Shown here: positions 44,705-56,261 of the stretch, one piece after another | How positions within the stretch are numbered: position 1 is the stretch's first letter | Layout: each line of letters starts with the position of its first letter | From: Ochotona curzoniae | Taxonomy: Eukaryota > Chordata > Mammalia > Lagomorpha > Ochotonidae | NCBI RefSeq assembly: GCF_017591425.1 | Contig: NW_024466599.1 | Coordinates: 74,132,501 to 74,196,500, forward strand | DNA length: 64,000 nt | Reading direction: 5' to 3' | Notes under the pieces: generated by a model | Database searches by the model: none | Told to the model about the DNA's origin: nothing | The model's input: only the letters and a program-made list of their open reading frames with translations | Position numbers and translations under genes: made by a program

Positions 44705-44995
44705 AGGAATGGGCATTTGGGCTAGTGGTTAAGATGACTACTTCGCACACTGGAGTGCCTGGGTTTGATTCTGATTTCATCTCCTGGTCCCAGTTTCCTG
44801 TCAGTGAAGATCCTGGGACTCATGGTGAGCACTCAGGTAAATGGGTTCTTGCCATCCATGTGGGAGACCTGAATTGAACTTGGCTCCCAGCTTCTCTCTG
44901 GTGTTGGCCTGGACAAACCACAGTCATTTAATTCAGTTAAAAATGGAGCCAGCAGATGGAAACTTGTTTCTTTTTCTGTTTCAGGAAAAAAAAAA
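44705..44995 (+). mobile_element. CSINE, older type, plus
   Basis: 'gggctagtggttaagatgac', 'tggtcccagtttcctgtcag', 'tgccatccatgtgggagacc', 'ggagccagcagatggaaact' and an A-rich tail. It ends the long CSINE-free interval. Confidence 0.85.
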
Positions 44996-45061
44996 TGTAA
45001 CCAATCCTCCTTCTAAAATCTTAGGTGAACATATTTGCATGCATATATATAAAATAAAATC

Positions 45062-45466
45062 CGAGCTGGTATTGTGGCTCAGCGGGTTAAACTGCTAATG
45101 GTAATAGCAAAATCCCTTATTACAGTGCCAAATGTTGTCCCAGCTACTCTGATTCAGTTCTTGCTGATGTGCCAGGGGAGGGGGAGCAGCAGATCACTCA
45201 AAAACCTGGACCCCTGCCACCCCTGTGGGAGCTTTGGTTGGGAATTCTCGGCTTTCTCCTTTCAAGTGCTCCAAACGTGTCTGCATATCTGTTGCAGTCA
45301 TTTGGTGAGTGAACCAGCAGATGAAATCTCTCTCACTCTCTCTCACTCTCTCTCTCTTGCTCTCTCTTGCTCTCCTGCTCTTTGTTCCTCTCACTCATTC
45401 CTCCTTCCCTCCCCCTCTCTTTCTGTAGCTCTAACTTTCACACAAGTAAGTAAAATCTGTCTAAAT
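45062..45466 (+). mobile_element. CSINE, plus, with expanded CT tract
   Basis: Head 'gagctggtattgtggctcag', body 'ctgccacccctgtgggagc', 'tggtgagtgaaccagcagat', and a CT-rich expansion at 45326-45424 that makes it about 80 bp longer than usual. It explains the 132-codon plus frame (45074-45472). Confidence 0.85.
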
Positions 45467-45569
45467 AGCTAAAATAGAATCATCTGAAAGCCACTGTGTA
45501 GAGCATCCCTTTTAAACCTTTTTGTGGATATTTAGTAATTTTCCCCAGAATGTGCTTAATTTCTAATCC

Positions 45570-45965
45570 TCAAAAATAGCTATTATTATTTGAATGACAA
45601 ACGTTCCCCAAAGGTCTATTTTTTAATTCTTGGTTCCCAGCATTACACTATTGTGAGGCAGCAGAAGTTTTAAAAGGTAGGACTTGAACTTGGGGCATGA
45701 ACTCAGAAGACAGATCTAGCAGGAGAACCCTTTCAAAAGTGAGAGTTATCACTGCTTTTAAGAGGCCAGCCTCTCTTTTTCCTGATTAATCACGTAATCC
45801 TGCCTGCATTTCAGGATCCACCTCTTGCAACTTCACAGAGCCTTCTCCAGTGTCCACATCAACCCATTTAGACACTGAGCCTCCAAAACTTTGAACTAAA
45901 TACAGATACACTTTATAAATAGCAGTCCTCAGTATGCTGTTACAGTCATGAAATTATGACCTATC
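45570..45965 (+). mobile_element. MaLR-type LTR, degraded, plus
   Basis: 'ttgaatgacaaacgttcccc' and 'ttgtgaggcagcagaagttt' at the left, then 'cctgattaatcacgtaatcc'. Near the right end 'gcctccaaaactttgaacta' and 'actttataaatagcagtcct' followed by 'gctgttacagtcatgaaat' match the conserved 3' end of these LTRs. Confidence 0.6.
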
Positions 45966-46054
45966 TACTGATGGTGAACCATTTCAAAATTCTACCATTA
46001 CACATCCCACTAGAAAAGGAAGTAGTCCGTCTAGTTGGCGTGTCTGTATATTCT

Positions 46055-46420
46055 TCGGTTCATCCACTCAGTAACTGCTTTTAAGTGCCTACTGTGTTCC
46101 AAGAGATGAAATGGGAGACATCGTCCTTTTCCTCTGACATTTCTGCGAGAAAGGAAAGTAATTTACAGTTCAGTGAATTAGAATTCAGTGAATAGGAGCA
46201 TCTTGCTTAGTCGGAGACCGTGATTTTCAAAAGACATGATAAATGAACTTAGTATTGATGAGGAGTCAGTTATTAGGGCAAAAGCCTGGCTAGAGGGAGA
46301 TAGAGCAAACGGTGGTCACATGAAGGACAATCAGGATGCCAGCAGGCCTGGAATTTAGGGGGCAGGTGCAGACGATGGCTCCTCCCGGAAGTCACAGATT
46401 ATGCCAGGCTTTGGGTTCAG
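46055..46420 (-). mobile_element. L2 LINE 3' region, antisense
   Basis: 'tcatccactcagtaactgct' then 'aagtgcctactgtgttccaa' mark the reversed L2 end, and 'gatgccagcaggcctggaat' fits further in. It is heavily diverged. Confidence 0.55.
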
Positions 46421-46524
46421 GAGGGTTCTCACACGAATACATTGGCATTTACTAAGATGACTAGAAGCTAGATTATTCTGCTGACCAGTGACGTGACCAC
46501 AGAAATTGTAAGTATAATTTCTTT

Positions 46525-46593
46525 TGAAAAGTCAGAAGAAGGGTTCCATCGTGTAATGGTGAGCACTCTGGACTCTGAAAAGTCAGAAGAAGG
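46525..46593. repeat. Target-site duplication pair flanking the tRNA half
   Basis: Two identical 18-bp copies (46525-46542 and 46576-46593). The sequence before the left copy is CTTT, so the site reads CTTTTGAAAAG. On the opposite strand that is close to the TTTT/AA nick site preferred by L1 endonuclease. Confidence 0.9.
46542..46579 (+). pseudogene. tRNA-Gln(CTG) 5' half, tailless retrocopy with perfect 18-bp duplication
   Basis: Nucleotides 1-38 of mammalian tRNA-Gln are present: acceptor 5' strand and D arm (GGTTCCAT, then TGTAATGGT), the anticodon stem AGCACTCTGGA, and the loop CTCTGAA with anticodon CTG. Only two positions differ from the sequence I remember, tRNA nucleotides 9 and 20. 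The T arm and 3' acceptor strand are absent. The same 18 bases TGAAAAGTCAGAAGAAGG lie at 46525-46542 and 46576-46593, overlapping the ends of the tRNA piece. There is no A tail. Removing the insert restores an uninterrupted site. This is the layout of a tailless retropseudogene made by L1 machinery from a truncated RNA. The copy stops within the anticodon loop, where tRNA halves are cut. It cannot fold as a tRNA and is not a functional tRNA gene. It is not a C-repeat, whose tRNA-like head is different. Confidence 0.88.
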
Positions 46594-47307
46594 TATTCTA
46601 AGTGTTTTCACCATGAAGAACTGGTCAGTATTTGAAGACATATATTATGTTGACTCTGGTTTGAACATGAAATAATATGATATGCACTGAGACATCATAT
46701 AACATCCTATAAATACATAGCTTTATGTGTCACTCTAAAAAATATAAAGACTGACTCAAGGCAAAACACAGACTGGACTGGGAAGACCAGCAGTCCAGGA
46801 GGAGGTAAGGGTTTGAGCAGAGGCCGACAAGCTGAGGCTCCTAGAGGACCCAGAACGGGGAACACAGTTGAGATAAATAGTAAGGACGAGGAGAGGTGCA
46901 ATGAATGGGATGGGGGACTGTACCAGGACAACAGCAGGACTGAAGACAATGGATGTGATGGAGGGCTAACAAGAAGGAACAGAACTGAAAGGACTTGGGG
47001 TGCCTGAAGACCGGGTCAGAGTAGAACCAGACAGCAAGCTGCAGGAGGAAATTAGAACTTAGGTAAGCTTTTGGACAAGAATTAGGAAACAGTGGGGACT
47101 TGATAAATTACAGGTATGTGAGGCAAAACCCAAAACAACTGGCCACCACATCTGCAGGAAAGAAAGTTCCCCACTCTTAATAGCCTTCTCCTGACCAGCT
47201 TCATGAAGCAGGGAACAGGTGGGGTCCCTCATCATTTCTGGTTTTCACTACAAGCATTTTCACAAATTCCATGAAAACTTCTCTTTTTCTGGTTCTCTCT
47301 CTTATAT
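46594..47307. other. Unannotated stretch
   Basis: No repeat recognised. 46760-47040 is purine-rich. The 60-codon frame at 46493-46675 runs through the tRNA insert and duplication and is an artefact. Confidence 0.4.
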
Positions 47308-47309
47308 CA

Positions 47310-47362
<53 letters not shown>
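47308..47362. repeat. (CA)n microsatellite
   Basis: About 27 CA units with one ATAC interruption near the left end. Confidence 0.95.
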
Positions 47363-47364
<2 letters not shown>

Positions 47365-47411
47365 TTACTGCCATTTCTTATCTAACTTTTTCAGAAAAAT
47401 AACCTTTAATC

Positions 47412-47712
47412 TTTTTTTAGAAAAAATATATGTACAACTCAGAGAGCAGCCAGAAAAAGACACAGAGTGTATGCTCCCTTTCAGTGCTTTACTCTCCTAA
47501 TGCCCACAAGAGCCAGGACAGAGCTGGCGCCAAAACCAGGAGCTGGGGACTTAATCCAGGTCTCCCACAAGAATGCTGAGAACCCAATAACCTGGACTGT
47601 CACCCGTTGCCTCCCAAGAGCTTCGTAAGTACACAGCTGGAGTCAGGAGCCATTGTCAGGTGCCAAACTCAGGTATTCCAATGAGGAATGTGGACATATT
47701 AGATGCTAAGCA
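47412..47712 (-). mobile_element. CSINE, older type, minus
   Basis: 'cagtgctttactctcctaat', 'ccaggtctcccacaagaatg', 'cacccgttgcctcccaagag' and 'aaactcaggtattccaatga' in reverse C-repeat order. Confidence 0.78.
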
Positions 47713-47879
47713 ATCATTTCCGTATTCCTTCTCTTTGTCACTCAAAAATCCTGTACATGAATCTTATCACTCTTTCTTGGGAAAAGGCCTGCTGTGATGT
47801 GTCTGTATAATGGAGAGATGGGGAAAGGAGTTAAGGGTGATTGGACAACACTGCAATTAAAAGATCCATTAGAAAGCAT

Positions 47880-47893
47880 GTGCAAGTTCATAC

Positions 47894-47930
<37 letters not shown>

Positions 47931-48180
47931 TCCTTCAACAGCTTGTTCATTCATCAAATCGCTTTAATGGCTGGGGCTAGTCAGGCTAAAGCCATGAAAC
48001 CAGAACTCCATTCCAGATGTACGGCGTGAGCCCACACACTTGAACCAACATGCATTGTTTTCCCCGGTGCGTTAACAGAAAACTGGATTCTAAGTGGAAC
48101 AGCTGGGACCTGAACCAGGGCTCTGATATAGAATGTGAATTTGGACAGCTTAATCGTCTGCTCCATAATGCTGGCCCCAC
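47880..48180 (-). mobile_element. CSINE, minus, with (GA)n tract
   Basis: A GA run (47894-47929) is followed by 'tccttcaacagcttgttcat', 'ggctggggctagtcaggcta', 'tggaacagctgggacctgaa' and the head 'ataatgctggccccac'. It is the last CSINE before an 8.1-kb CSINE-free interval. Confidence 0.82.
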
Positions 48181-50689
48181 AATTGCATCTTTTAAATTTA
48201 CCTCTCCGTATCCTCCATCATCATTGCTCTAGCTGAAACTGTTAAAACATTTCTAAATCAATCTTATCACCTTACTTTTGTACTTGATTTAACTTATCAA
48301 AAAGATGACTTACTGAAATTTGGTTTATTTTTTAAGAGTACACGGTGCTTGAGCCATGCAGTTGCATTGGATTAAGCAGACTTTTAAAGTTCATATACAG
48401 AATGTAATCACTATTCATGGTGTGTTCTTTTGAGAAAATCTTTCCTGCGATCCCAAGCAACATATTTCAAGTTAACATGTAGAAGTTACCCACTCATAAT
48501 GAGCTGTTTCCTGAATAAGGGACAGATAGAAATCTATGTAGTTCTATGCAGATAGAACTCCAAGTATAAGATATTGTGTTTTAGCTAAAGATAATGTCCC
48601 ACAGCAGGGAAAATGAACACATTAGGGAATTATCCGTATGTTTAACATCAATTCACAAAGCTAATTAAAAATTTAGGAAAAATCTTATGTCTCAACCAGA
48701 AAAATTTTCTATATGAATGTTGTTTGTTGAACTTAGATTCTTGGAATGAACGGCAAGAATCAATGTCAAACACGCTGCAAATTCCAAATCTAATTTCTTT
48801 TGCTGATGGCCACTTGTCAGTTGGAAAGTAACTCTAAGTCAAGCAGAATCTTAAAACCAAAATTAGAAGCAAGCTTCATTAATCAATTTGTAAACTTGTT
48901 CTTCCCTACCACAGATTAATTTGAAGCCATAAAGATTACAAGCAGGAACTTAGATAAATGTGGCCCAGAATATCTTCGGTAAAAGATTAGTGCCCCATAA
49001 GAAGCTAACAGTTGTTATATTTTAAAAACAAATAGGCATCTGTAGCTTGCTGAGTTTTTTGCAGTCAAGCTTCTGGTTTTCTAGAACTTCTAGGAGGTTT
49101 TACTACCTTGAACCTCCAAGGAGAGACATCAGTTCTCCAGCTTACTTTATTCATTGACCATTGCTGATGGACCTTCCTAAGTTCCAGGTAAGAAATGTCA
49201 GGCTAAGAACGAGAAGATTATACCAGGTGGCTGAAAGTCCCCTACTCGGCAGCACTGGAACAGAGACACCGAGAGAATGACTGCAGAGCTGTCTCAGGCA
49301 ACAAGGTTTCAGAAACGAGATATAGAAGCGATCACTGTATGCACCCTGTTCAAATGCATTGAAGGGAAACAAGAACATATTTTTAAAAGCTACCCAACGG
49401 CTGTTTTTCAAAACATGGCTCCTCATAATTTGATAAATTGCAGGGAAAGTTTTTGCAATTAAATAAGTGCAGATCCAAATACATAGTCATACAGGGAAAG
49501 GGCTAACAAAATTCCCAAAAAGAAGCATTGCTGTAATAATCAGCTATGGCTCATTAACTATCGCCGTAATAAGAGGATTCGAATCTACCCAACAAAAACA
49601 GTAACAAAGGGGTAAAGGCATGGCTCTGGGAGTGGATATGTGGGGATGTGGGGGAGGCAGGAGGTGATCTCGATGGAATCAAGGCAGCCTCATGGACTGA
49701 ATTGCGAACATTCACTCTGGCATTCACGGCTTCCGTGGATGAATGGGACAACAGCCACAGTCGTGGCCATCTCCTTAAACTTCCAGTGCCACACATAGAA
49801 TGGTCATCATCTGTGAAAGCAAGATCCTTATCTTTACAATGACGATGCTTTACGTTTTGAATCCATAGTTCACTTATTTATGCTCATGTCAAAAGCTAAA
49901 ACTACTGTCAGAGTTGGCTAGAGAGCTCTAAATTTATGTTTTAATTACTTGGCCGTTTCATCAAATGGTAGACACGGTGTCTGTGGTTTTTGGATTTTGA
50001 AAGAAACCCTATATGAGGAAAAAAGCATGCCAGGCACATAGAGCCCATTCATGCCCGTGTTTATGGTTTCTCTACCTGTGAAAAGGAGCGAGCCTGTGGG
50101 GCTGAAACAGATTTCTTGTTCATCAGATTAAACTGCTCTAGATTTTGTTCTGCAGGACCTGAAAGTGGGGTGTGGCTCTTTGAATTTGGAAGGTCTGGGG
50201 AGCTAGTTTCTATTTGGTGTGCAAACTTTTTGAATTAAGTGAACATACCATATGGGAAATTCAGTTTACAGAGGAAATACAGTAGTTTTTAATTATGCAA
50301 ACACAAGTGCTACAAATCACACTGCAAAAGACATTCCTTGTCGGAGAAGGAATGAAAAGCTGTTACTAAGGATGACAAACAGCCAGAGAGATCTCTCACT
50401 GCTTCATATATGTGAATTGGGGAAATCAATGAAATTCTTCCTATTCAACCAAAACCGTGACTTCTTGCTCTCAAAGCTGAAAAGGGGACATTAACCAAGG
50501 CTTCAGTTCTTCTCCATCCAGCTCTTGGATTGGTCAGTGCACAGGAAATATAGCCTCGCCTAAGCAGGTCCCACGCCCAGCTTCCAGCACACGGTTCGGG
50601 ACAGCTGTTACAGGGAAGTGGAGGGTCATTAACGAGTTCATACCCATTACTGTAGGCCCAAAGCCCATCCTCATGATGCACTCTGCTCT
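48181..50689. promoter_or_regulatory. Candidate regulatory stretch, repeat-poor (48.2-50.7 kb)
   Basis: No transposon recognised. 48300-49140 is AT-rich unique DNA with words like 'tgcattggattaagcagac', 'aagctaattaaaaatttagg', 'cttcattaatcaatttgt' and 'cagattaatttgaagcc', which resemble homeodomain sites. Small frames (61-91 codons) around 49151-50681 are not supported. A regulatory role is inferred. Confidence 0.3.
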
Positions 50690-51480
50690 AAGAGGGCTGG
50701 AAAACCAGTATCTTTCATAGTAATGACTTCCAGTTTGCAGCCTTCATTTGTTATATTTCCTCAATAGCTGTTGTGTTGAGATTAACTGCGTAAATGGTCT
50801 GCAGCTGTCTGTTATGAATTAAGGGAGTTTAATCAAAGTATTTCTAATGTACAGCATAATGATAATACATGGGGGAAGTACTATTTAAGAGATAATGATG
50901 GCTTCAGAAGATCACTGTTGTAATGTTTAGTGCATATGCCTTCAGCATTGAATTTGTTGTTGTTCTGAATATGCTTAATGGATCACTGAAAAGCTGCGTA
51001 ATGCGGGATTGTTTGATGGGGCTGACAGAGCTGGAATTAGCCCATTGCTGTTTACTGCATACAGCCATTAAGATTAATTGCTGCCAGATAATTTTGACTG
51101 TTTTTATCTTCTGGAAAAAGTGTCACTAATGGGTTTATAAATTGGTTCACTATTACTAATAGTAAGGCCAGTGTAGCAGGATAGAATGTCAGCTAATTCT
51201 AAAGATAAAGGTAAAAAAAAAAAGTATAAAGTACTATATGGCTTGCTCGTTTTAAGGGATACTGTTATCTAATAACAGACAGACTGATATATGATGCTCA
51301 TTAATGCTATTTCCTGAGCTTTGGGTTGAACCTAATAGATGCTAATAAACTCTTATTTGATATGCCATTAAAAGGCTCAATCTGTTTTCTGCATTAATGC
51401 CCAGTGCTGTTTATCACATCTTTGATGACTAAAACCCAAATTCCAATCTGTCCATTATCAAAACTCCTTCTGAGCAACCT
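50690..51480. promoter_or_regulatory. Candidate conserved non-coding element
   Basis: Unique DNA without repeats, rich in factor-like words: 'ctgcagctgtctg' (E-box CAGCTG), 'gtttaatcaaag' (TCF/LEF-like), 'agaattagcccat'-type text near 51038, 'cattaagattaattgctgcc' (homeodomain cores), 'gatgctcattaatgc' and 'tctgcattaatgcc'. The pattern, with runs of AT-rich cores separated by complex sequence, is like deeply conserved developmental enhancers. A 68-codon frame (50923-51129) is probably chance. Confidence 0.4.
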
Positions 51481-54400
51481 TGCACCTGTTTTATTTATAC
51501 AGAGTTATAAAATTTACACAACCAGACCAGCGAACCCACAAAAGGCATGAATTTATAGTCCTGATATATGGTGCGTAAGTTACTTGTGAAGTTCATCACT
51601 CAGATATTTTTATGCAATGTATAGACCAGCTTGGGAAACAATATACTCCCATTCTAATCAATGCTTAGGATGGTTTGCAACCGAAATTCTGAAGGTATTT
51701 TCCTAAAGCAAGTGAAAAGATATAATTCCTTATCGGTGATGTGATTATCCATGGAGTGTTCTTAACCATTATTCGAATCTATCCAGCCGAGTTTCTAGCA
51801 CTGGTTAATAGATGATGTTAAACACCCCAAGTTTGAGTTTTGCCAGTTTTCCACCATTTATAACAAATGTCCTTATGCATTGAGTTTCAAATGTATTCCT
51901 GACTTCTGAGAGTGTGAGACAGAAATGGAAAAAATATGAACCAGACAGACAGATAGTGCATAGTTAACCACGGAGGGGAAACCAATAATTCATGAGTAGT
52001 GGAGTTATTCTATCCTCAAAAATGACTCCTGTGAATCATGAAGTGCTTTTTTGTGAAAAAAAAAAGCATATATATGTCTTTCAACGATGTGTATATTGCA
52101 ACTAAAAGTTTTAAATTTAGAACTACCTCAATTCTTGAAGTATATTTAAAGAAGCAAATTGCGGTGTATTTTTCCCTCTCTATGGTGGTGTCATTCTCTA
52201 TCTCTCACTTCTTTCTCTCAACTGATGCGAACAGAAAGGAAGCGAGAAAACCCACACATTCTAAGTCATCATCTCTATGGAACAAAGAGAAGGTAAGTCT
52301 TAAGGAAATCTTTTTTTGTCTTTCACCTTATATAATCACGCTCTAAATGAGGTGAGATAGACGCTGAGTTGGACAAATAGTTTTTCCGTTTCCTATTTGC
52401 CATATGGAACCTAGTTTGATCAGTTAATGTAACACAGTAAGTTCATGACTTAGAAATGAGGACTGCCTGCAAAGCTTCATGGATAGCTTTTACTTCCAGC
52501 TCGCTTCATTCTAGTGGAGCAGGTGGCTATTCCCTCAGGTGACCACACAAACCTTTCCCCAGGGTCCAGTCTCACATTAGAAAACTTCCCTGACTAATCA
52601 ATAGCATTTGAGATGATAAATTTCTCTTCTGTGATCTTTTCACTGTGCCTGGTCATATATCCAGTGCGTTTAGTTACACATCCCCATTAAGTATAATGTC
52701 TTTTTACACTCAGGAAAACCCTGATTTCCCCATCAGTCTCAGCTTGTCTCTAAGTGGTCCTCTTCCCCAAGCCCAGATCTTCTTCACTGCCATTCTTGAA
52801 ACCAGCTAAACACAGCAAAAGACATTTTTGCTCACAGATGAACCTTACAACCGAGAATGCTTCGATTTGCGTCACCTTTCAAAGCCCAGTAGCAGTAAGA
52901 ATTCTATTGTAACCTGAATATTCTTTCAGCTCTAAGATGCCTTCACAAATCAACCCTGGTAGCACTCAGTTGAGAAACCTAAGTGAAGTATTTTGCAACT
53001 ATTTCTGTTCCTGACACTCAATGTAGATGGAAATCCACCCAGTTAAATGAGGGGAACAGAGCTAATCCAAGCACAGGAGGGAGGAAGTGAGTCTTACTCT
53101 GAAACAAAGTTTCTGCTGGGGTGCTGGGGGCAGGAAGGGAGGTACAGAGAGGTCCAGATCCTCCCAAATATAAACTGGGGCACATTTCCAACACAGTCCA
53201 GACAGATCACAGAATTTCACATGAGTTTGTTTCCTTAGGCACTCAGAGGAAAGTTGCCCCAGCAGGTACTCAGAGTTCCTCACAATGTAAAACTTTGAAA
53301 AGGACGCTGCAAGTGCTGATGCACAATTGCTTCAGCTGGAAAGTAGCTGTATTTGCAACCTGCCTTGATATCTGCCTCATTTCAATAATTTCCAGCCATT
53401 GAATCTCTATGTGAATGAGCGTTAGGGAACAGAGGCGTGTTTGGTTACTAATTTGAGTCTCTCGCTCCCCCTCACTCTCTGCAGATTGAATTCTACGCTT
53501 CGGAAAGGACTCCGCTGATGTTTCTGGTGTCTATGGCTTTCCAGCCATATGGAAAGTCAGATTCCCACCGTCTCCATGCATCAAGATGAGGAAGGGATAC
53601 CCCGCATGTGTGTCGACCTCCTCCTTTCCTGAAACTGTCAGCATCAGCTGAATGATGTGGACACTTGTGTGTGAAGAGCCTCACCCGAACAGACAGCTCA
53701 TTTCATACCAGGCTATGCAGAGGTCATGCACAGTTTCTCCCAGGTGGAAAAATGCCTTTCAGTTACTGTGAACTTGGATTTGAAACTCTGACCTACCTAT
53801 CTACCTGATGCAAGAAACAAATGCTCTGAAATTGATATGCCAGAAGGCATGATGAGATGCTCTCCCTTGCCTGGGTGAAGCACGGCATTTCTCCTGTGGG
53901 TGAGATATCTATCAGCTTCGCCAGAGCTCTGATAGGAAGATGTCCTGGGAGCAGAGGTAGTGGGCAGAAATATGCCTGTTCAGCCTCTAACTCCCACCCA
54001 CTCTACCCTAGGCCCCACAAGTTGTCCTACTGTCAGCCATGGCAGTGGATCCATCTAGAAGAATCTTGAATATTCGTAGTAACCCTCACTTACTAATATA
54101 TATTCATTAATGTCAGTGATCTGTACACGTAATTCCTGAGCTTATTACAGTAACAAGTTTCTCCAGTGCTACTGGGCATATTCTTCATGTCTTTCCAGAC
54201 TACTGACTCAATTTAAGATTACATCCTTTGCTCCTTGGCTTTTATTGTACTTGCCCTGTAAAACCTATTCCCTTTACATTGCAGGATGACTAGAGACACG
54301 GGGGGTGATCAACTGGGCACAGGCTATGTTTGATGCTATTGCTTTAACATGACTCACTCTTCCTTTGATCTGTGTGACTCCCAAGCATTTCTGTCATGGT

Positions 54401-55809
54401 TATTGGAGTTTGGGGAGAAAGGTTTGGAGCCTGCTTAAGTATTAATTGTCTGATGTTGGATGAATTTCCGCTCAACCACATCCAGGCTGCCACCTCGGCA
54501 GTACGGTGTGCAGTACTTCTCACCGCATCACTGAGGAAAGAAATGGTAAGTTAAGTAGGTTTTTAAATTGCCCATTGAACTCACATCATTAAATAATTCT
54601 ATAAGAAATTCATAAGCGAAGACAAGTAGGAAGATTAAAATGCTATAAATTATATGGGGAGGGGAGGGGAGTGTGTTCTTCACGTATTATGCCCTTTGTT
54701 CTGGCCACAGAACTCCCACAGCCAGAGTGGTTCTGCCACTGCTTAAGAATCAGTACCTGGATCAAAGCATGACCCCTGAGTGCCTCCAAAAGAGAGATGA
54801 TTGTAACAGCATCTGGCTCATTTCTAGGGACTGGTTACAAGCTAGCCTCTATACTTAAAGATACACTTGTTCTCAGGAACGCAAGAAAGTTTCTTTGTTT
54901 CGTTCTTACTTTCTATTTCCTGGCACCTCTGTCGCCTAACTTCCTTTATTATACCACTGCAAGAAAGTCAGGATGGACTTTTTCCTCTATCATTTGCCCC
55001 AAAATTCCTTCTATCATTAACCTCCAACTACTAAGAATGTTCTGGCCACACTGCTTTATCAGTATTTTCCTCCGTTGTCACTATTGCTCCTTCCATCTTA
55101 TTTCTTTGGCTTTATTCCTATGTCATTCGTAAACTTCATGAGAACCAAAGACATAAACTAGTGCCTGACCCCAAAGCAATACTACGGTTAGCCAAGGTTA
55201 TGCAATACTTCACTCCAAAACTGGAGGCCTTTAGAACAACCACCATCTTATTGTTATTCACAATTCTTTTGGATCTGTAGTAAGAGAGAGACTTCTTTCT
55301 GACCCTGGTCCTCGGTGGTCCTGCTGCAGAAGCTCTCATGCAGTTGTTGGACAAGTGTACAGTTAAGGACTTCCTGAAAATCTTTCTCCCTTGAAGACTC
55401 GGGGCCTCCTAAGTGGTCCTTTATCTGGTTCATTGGGCTTATTCACATTGTGGCCACCTGAGTACAAGAGTACAACTGCATGACAGCTCAAGGTTTTGGT
55501 ATCATGTACCCACGGCAAGACAGCAGCAGCAAAGCCTTTTCAGATCTCCCCCTGAGAGTTAAGCGGTATCCTCCCATCTCATTCTCTCAGGTGTGAGTGA
55601 GTCAACAGCTTAATCAGATGCAAGGAGATGGAAATCAAATTCTGCTTTCTGACCTGAGTTTGGCAAAATTTCAGAAAGATATGGGAAAATGGCACTATTG
55701 TCATGGCAATCATTGGAAACTACTTTACATGAGCCCTGTGGTGTTCACTAAGAAGTAAATGAATGTCTCCCAAATGATTTCTGAAGTCATCTGTCAGAGA
55801 TTCCCAAGC
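51481..55809. other. Unannotated CSINE-free stretch (51.5-55.8 kb)
   Basis: More than 4 kb without a recognised transposon. 51800-51900 ('ccagttttccaccatttata') may be a worn L1 end, and 52540-52760 may be a worn L2, but both are too weak to list. 53460-53700 has several CpGs and an acceptor-like 'tctctgcag'. Frames up to 111 codons (54797-55132) have no recognisable domain. Confidence 0.4.
52235..52292 (+). other. Exon-like segment with consensus splice sites (speculative)
   Basis: A pyrimidine-rich stretch (52193-52219) leads to AACAG at 52230-52234, and 58 bp later AAG/GTAAGT at 52290-52298 is a perfect 5' splice-site consensus. An open frame runs through it (52038-52346 plus) but its protein is featureless. 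Such pairs occur by chance at this scale, so this is only a lead. Confidence 0.15.
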
Positions 55810-55850
55810 TTGGTTGGTTGGCTGATTGGTTGGTTGGTTGGTTGGTTGGT
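55810..55850. repeat. (GGTT)n microsatellite
   Basis: About ten GGTT units with one GCTGA interruption. It gives a QPTN repeat in the minus frame 55720-55935. Confidence 0.93.
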
Positions 55851-56261
55851 TTTTGAAACCACATTCTGTTCCATTTGTGAATGACTCTCTGAATTCTACC
55901 AGTTCAGCTCCACATAGCCTGCCTTCAAGAAACATCAGTTCTGGAATATTTCTTCAGTCTACTTTCTCTATATTATCCTCAACCAGGATGATGTTTGTAA
56001 TTTAAATTTCCTGTAGTTCTACCAAGAATGCATCCAGGGGATCTCATGCGACTACCTCTCATTTTAGATTCTGTAAGTTTCCTTTTTTTTTTCTTTCATG
56101 ATTTTCAGGTTTCTGTACTCTTGCATGACCTTCCCCAAAACATTCAGTGATATGTCTATGTATGTCTCCATAGCCTAACAAGATGCAATTAACTAATTCA
56201 GACTTAGCATGTCTGTGTTAAACTATTTTCTACATAAATGTTTCCTCTTTATTCACTTTGC
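55851..56261. other. Unannotated stretch
   Basis: Nothing recognised apart from a T10 run near 56082. Confidence 0.4.

Noticed and set aside
45074..45472. 132-codon open frame with Ser/Leu-rich end
   Set aside because: It is a CSINE with an expanded CT tract; the Ser-Leu-Ser repeat is the microsatellite in translation.
46493..46675. 60-codon frame at the tRNA insertion
   Set aside because: It merely reads through the duplication and the tRNA half; the repeated EKSEEG peptide is the duplicated target site.
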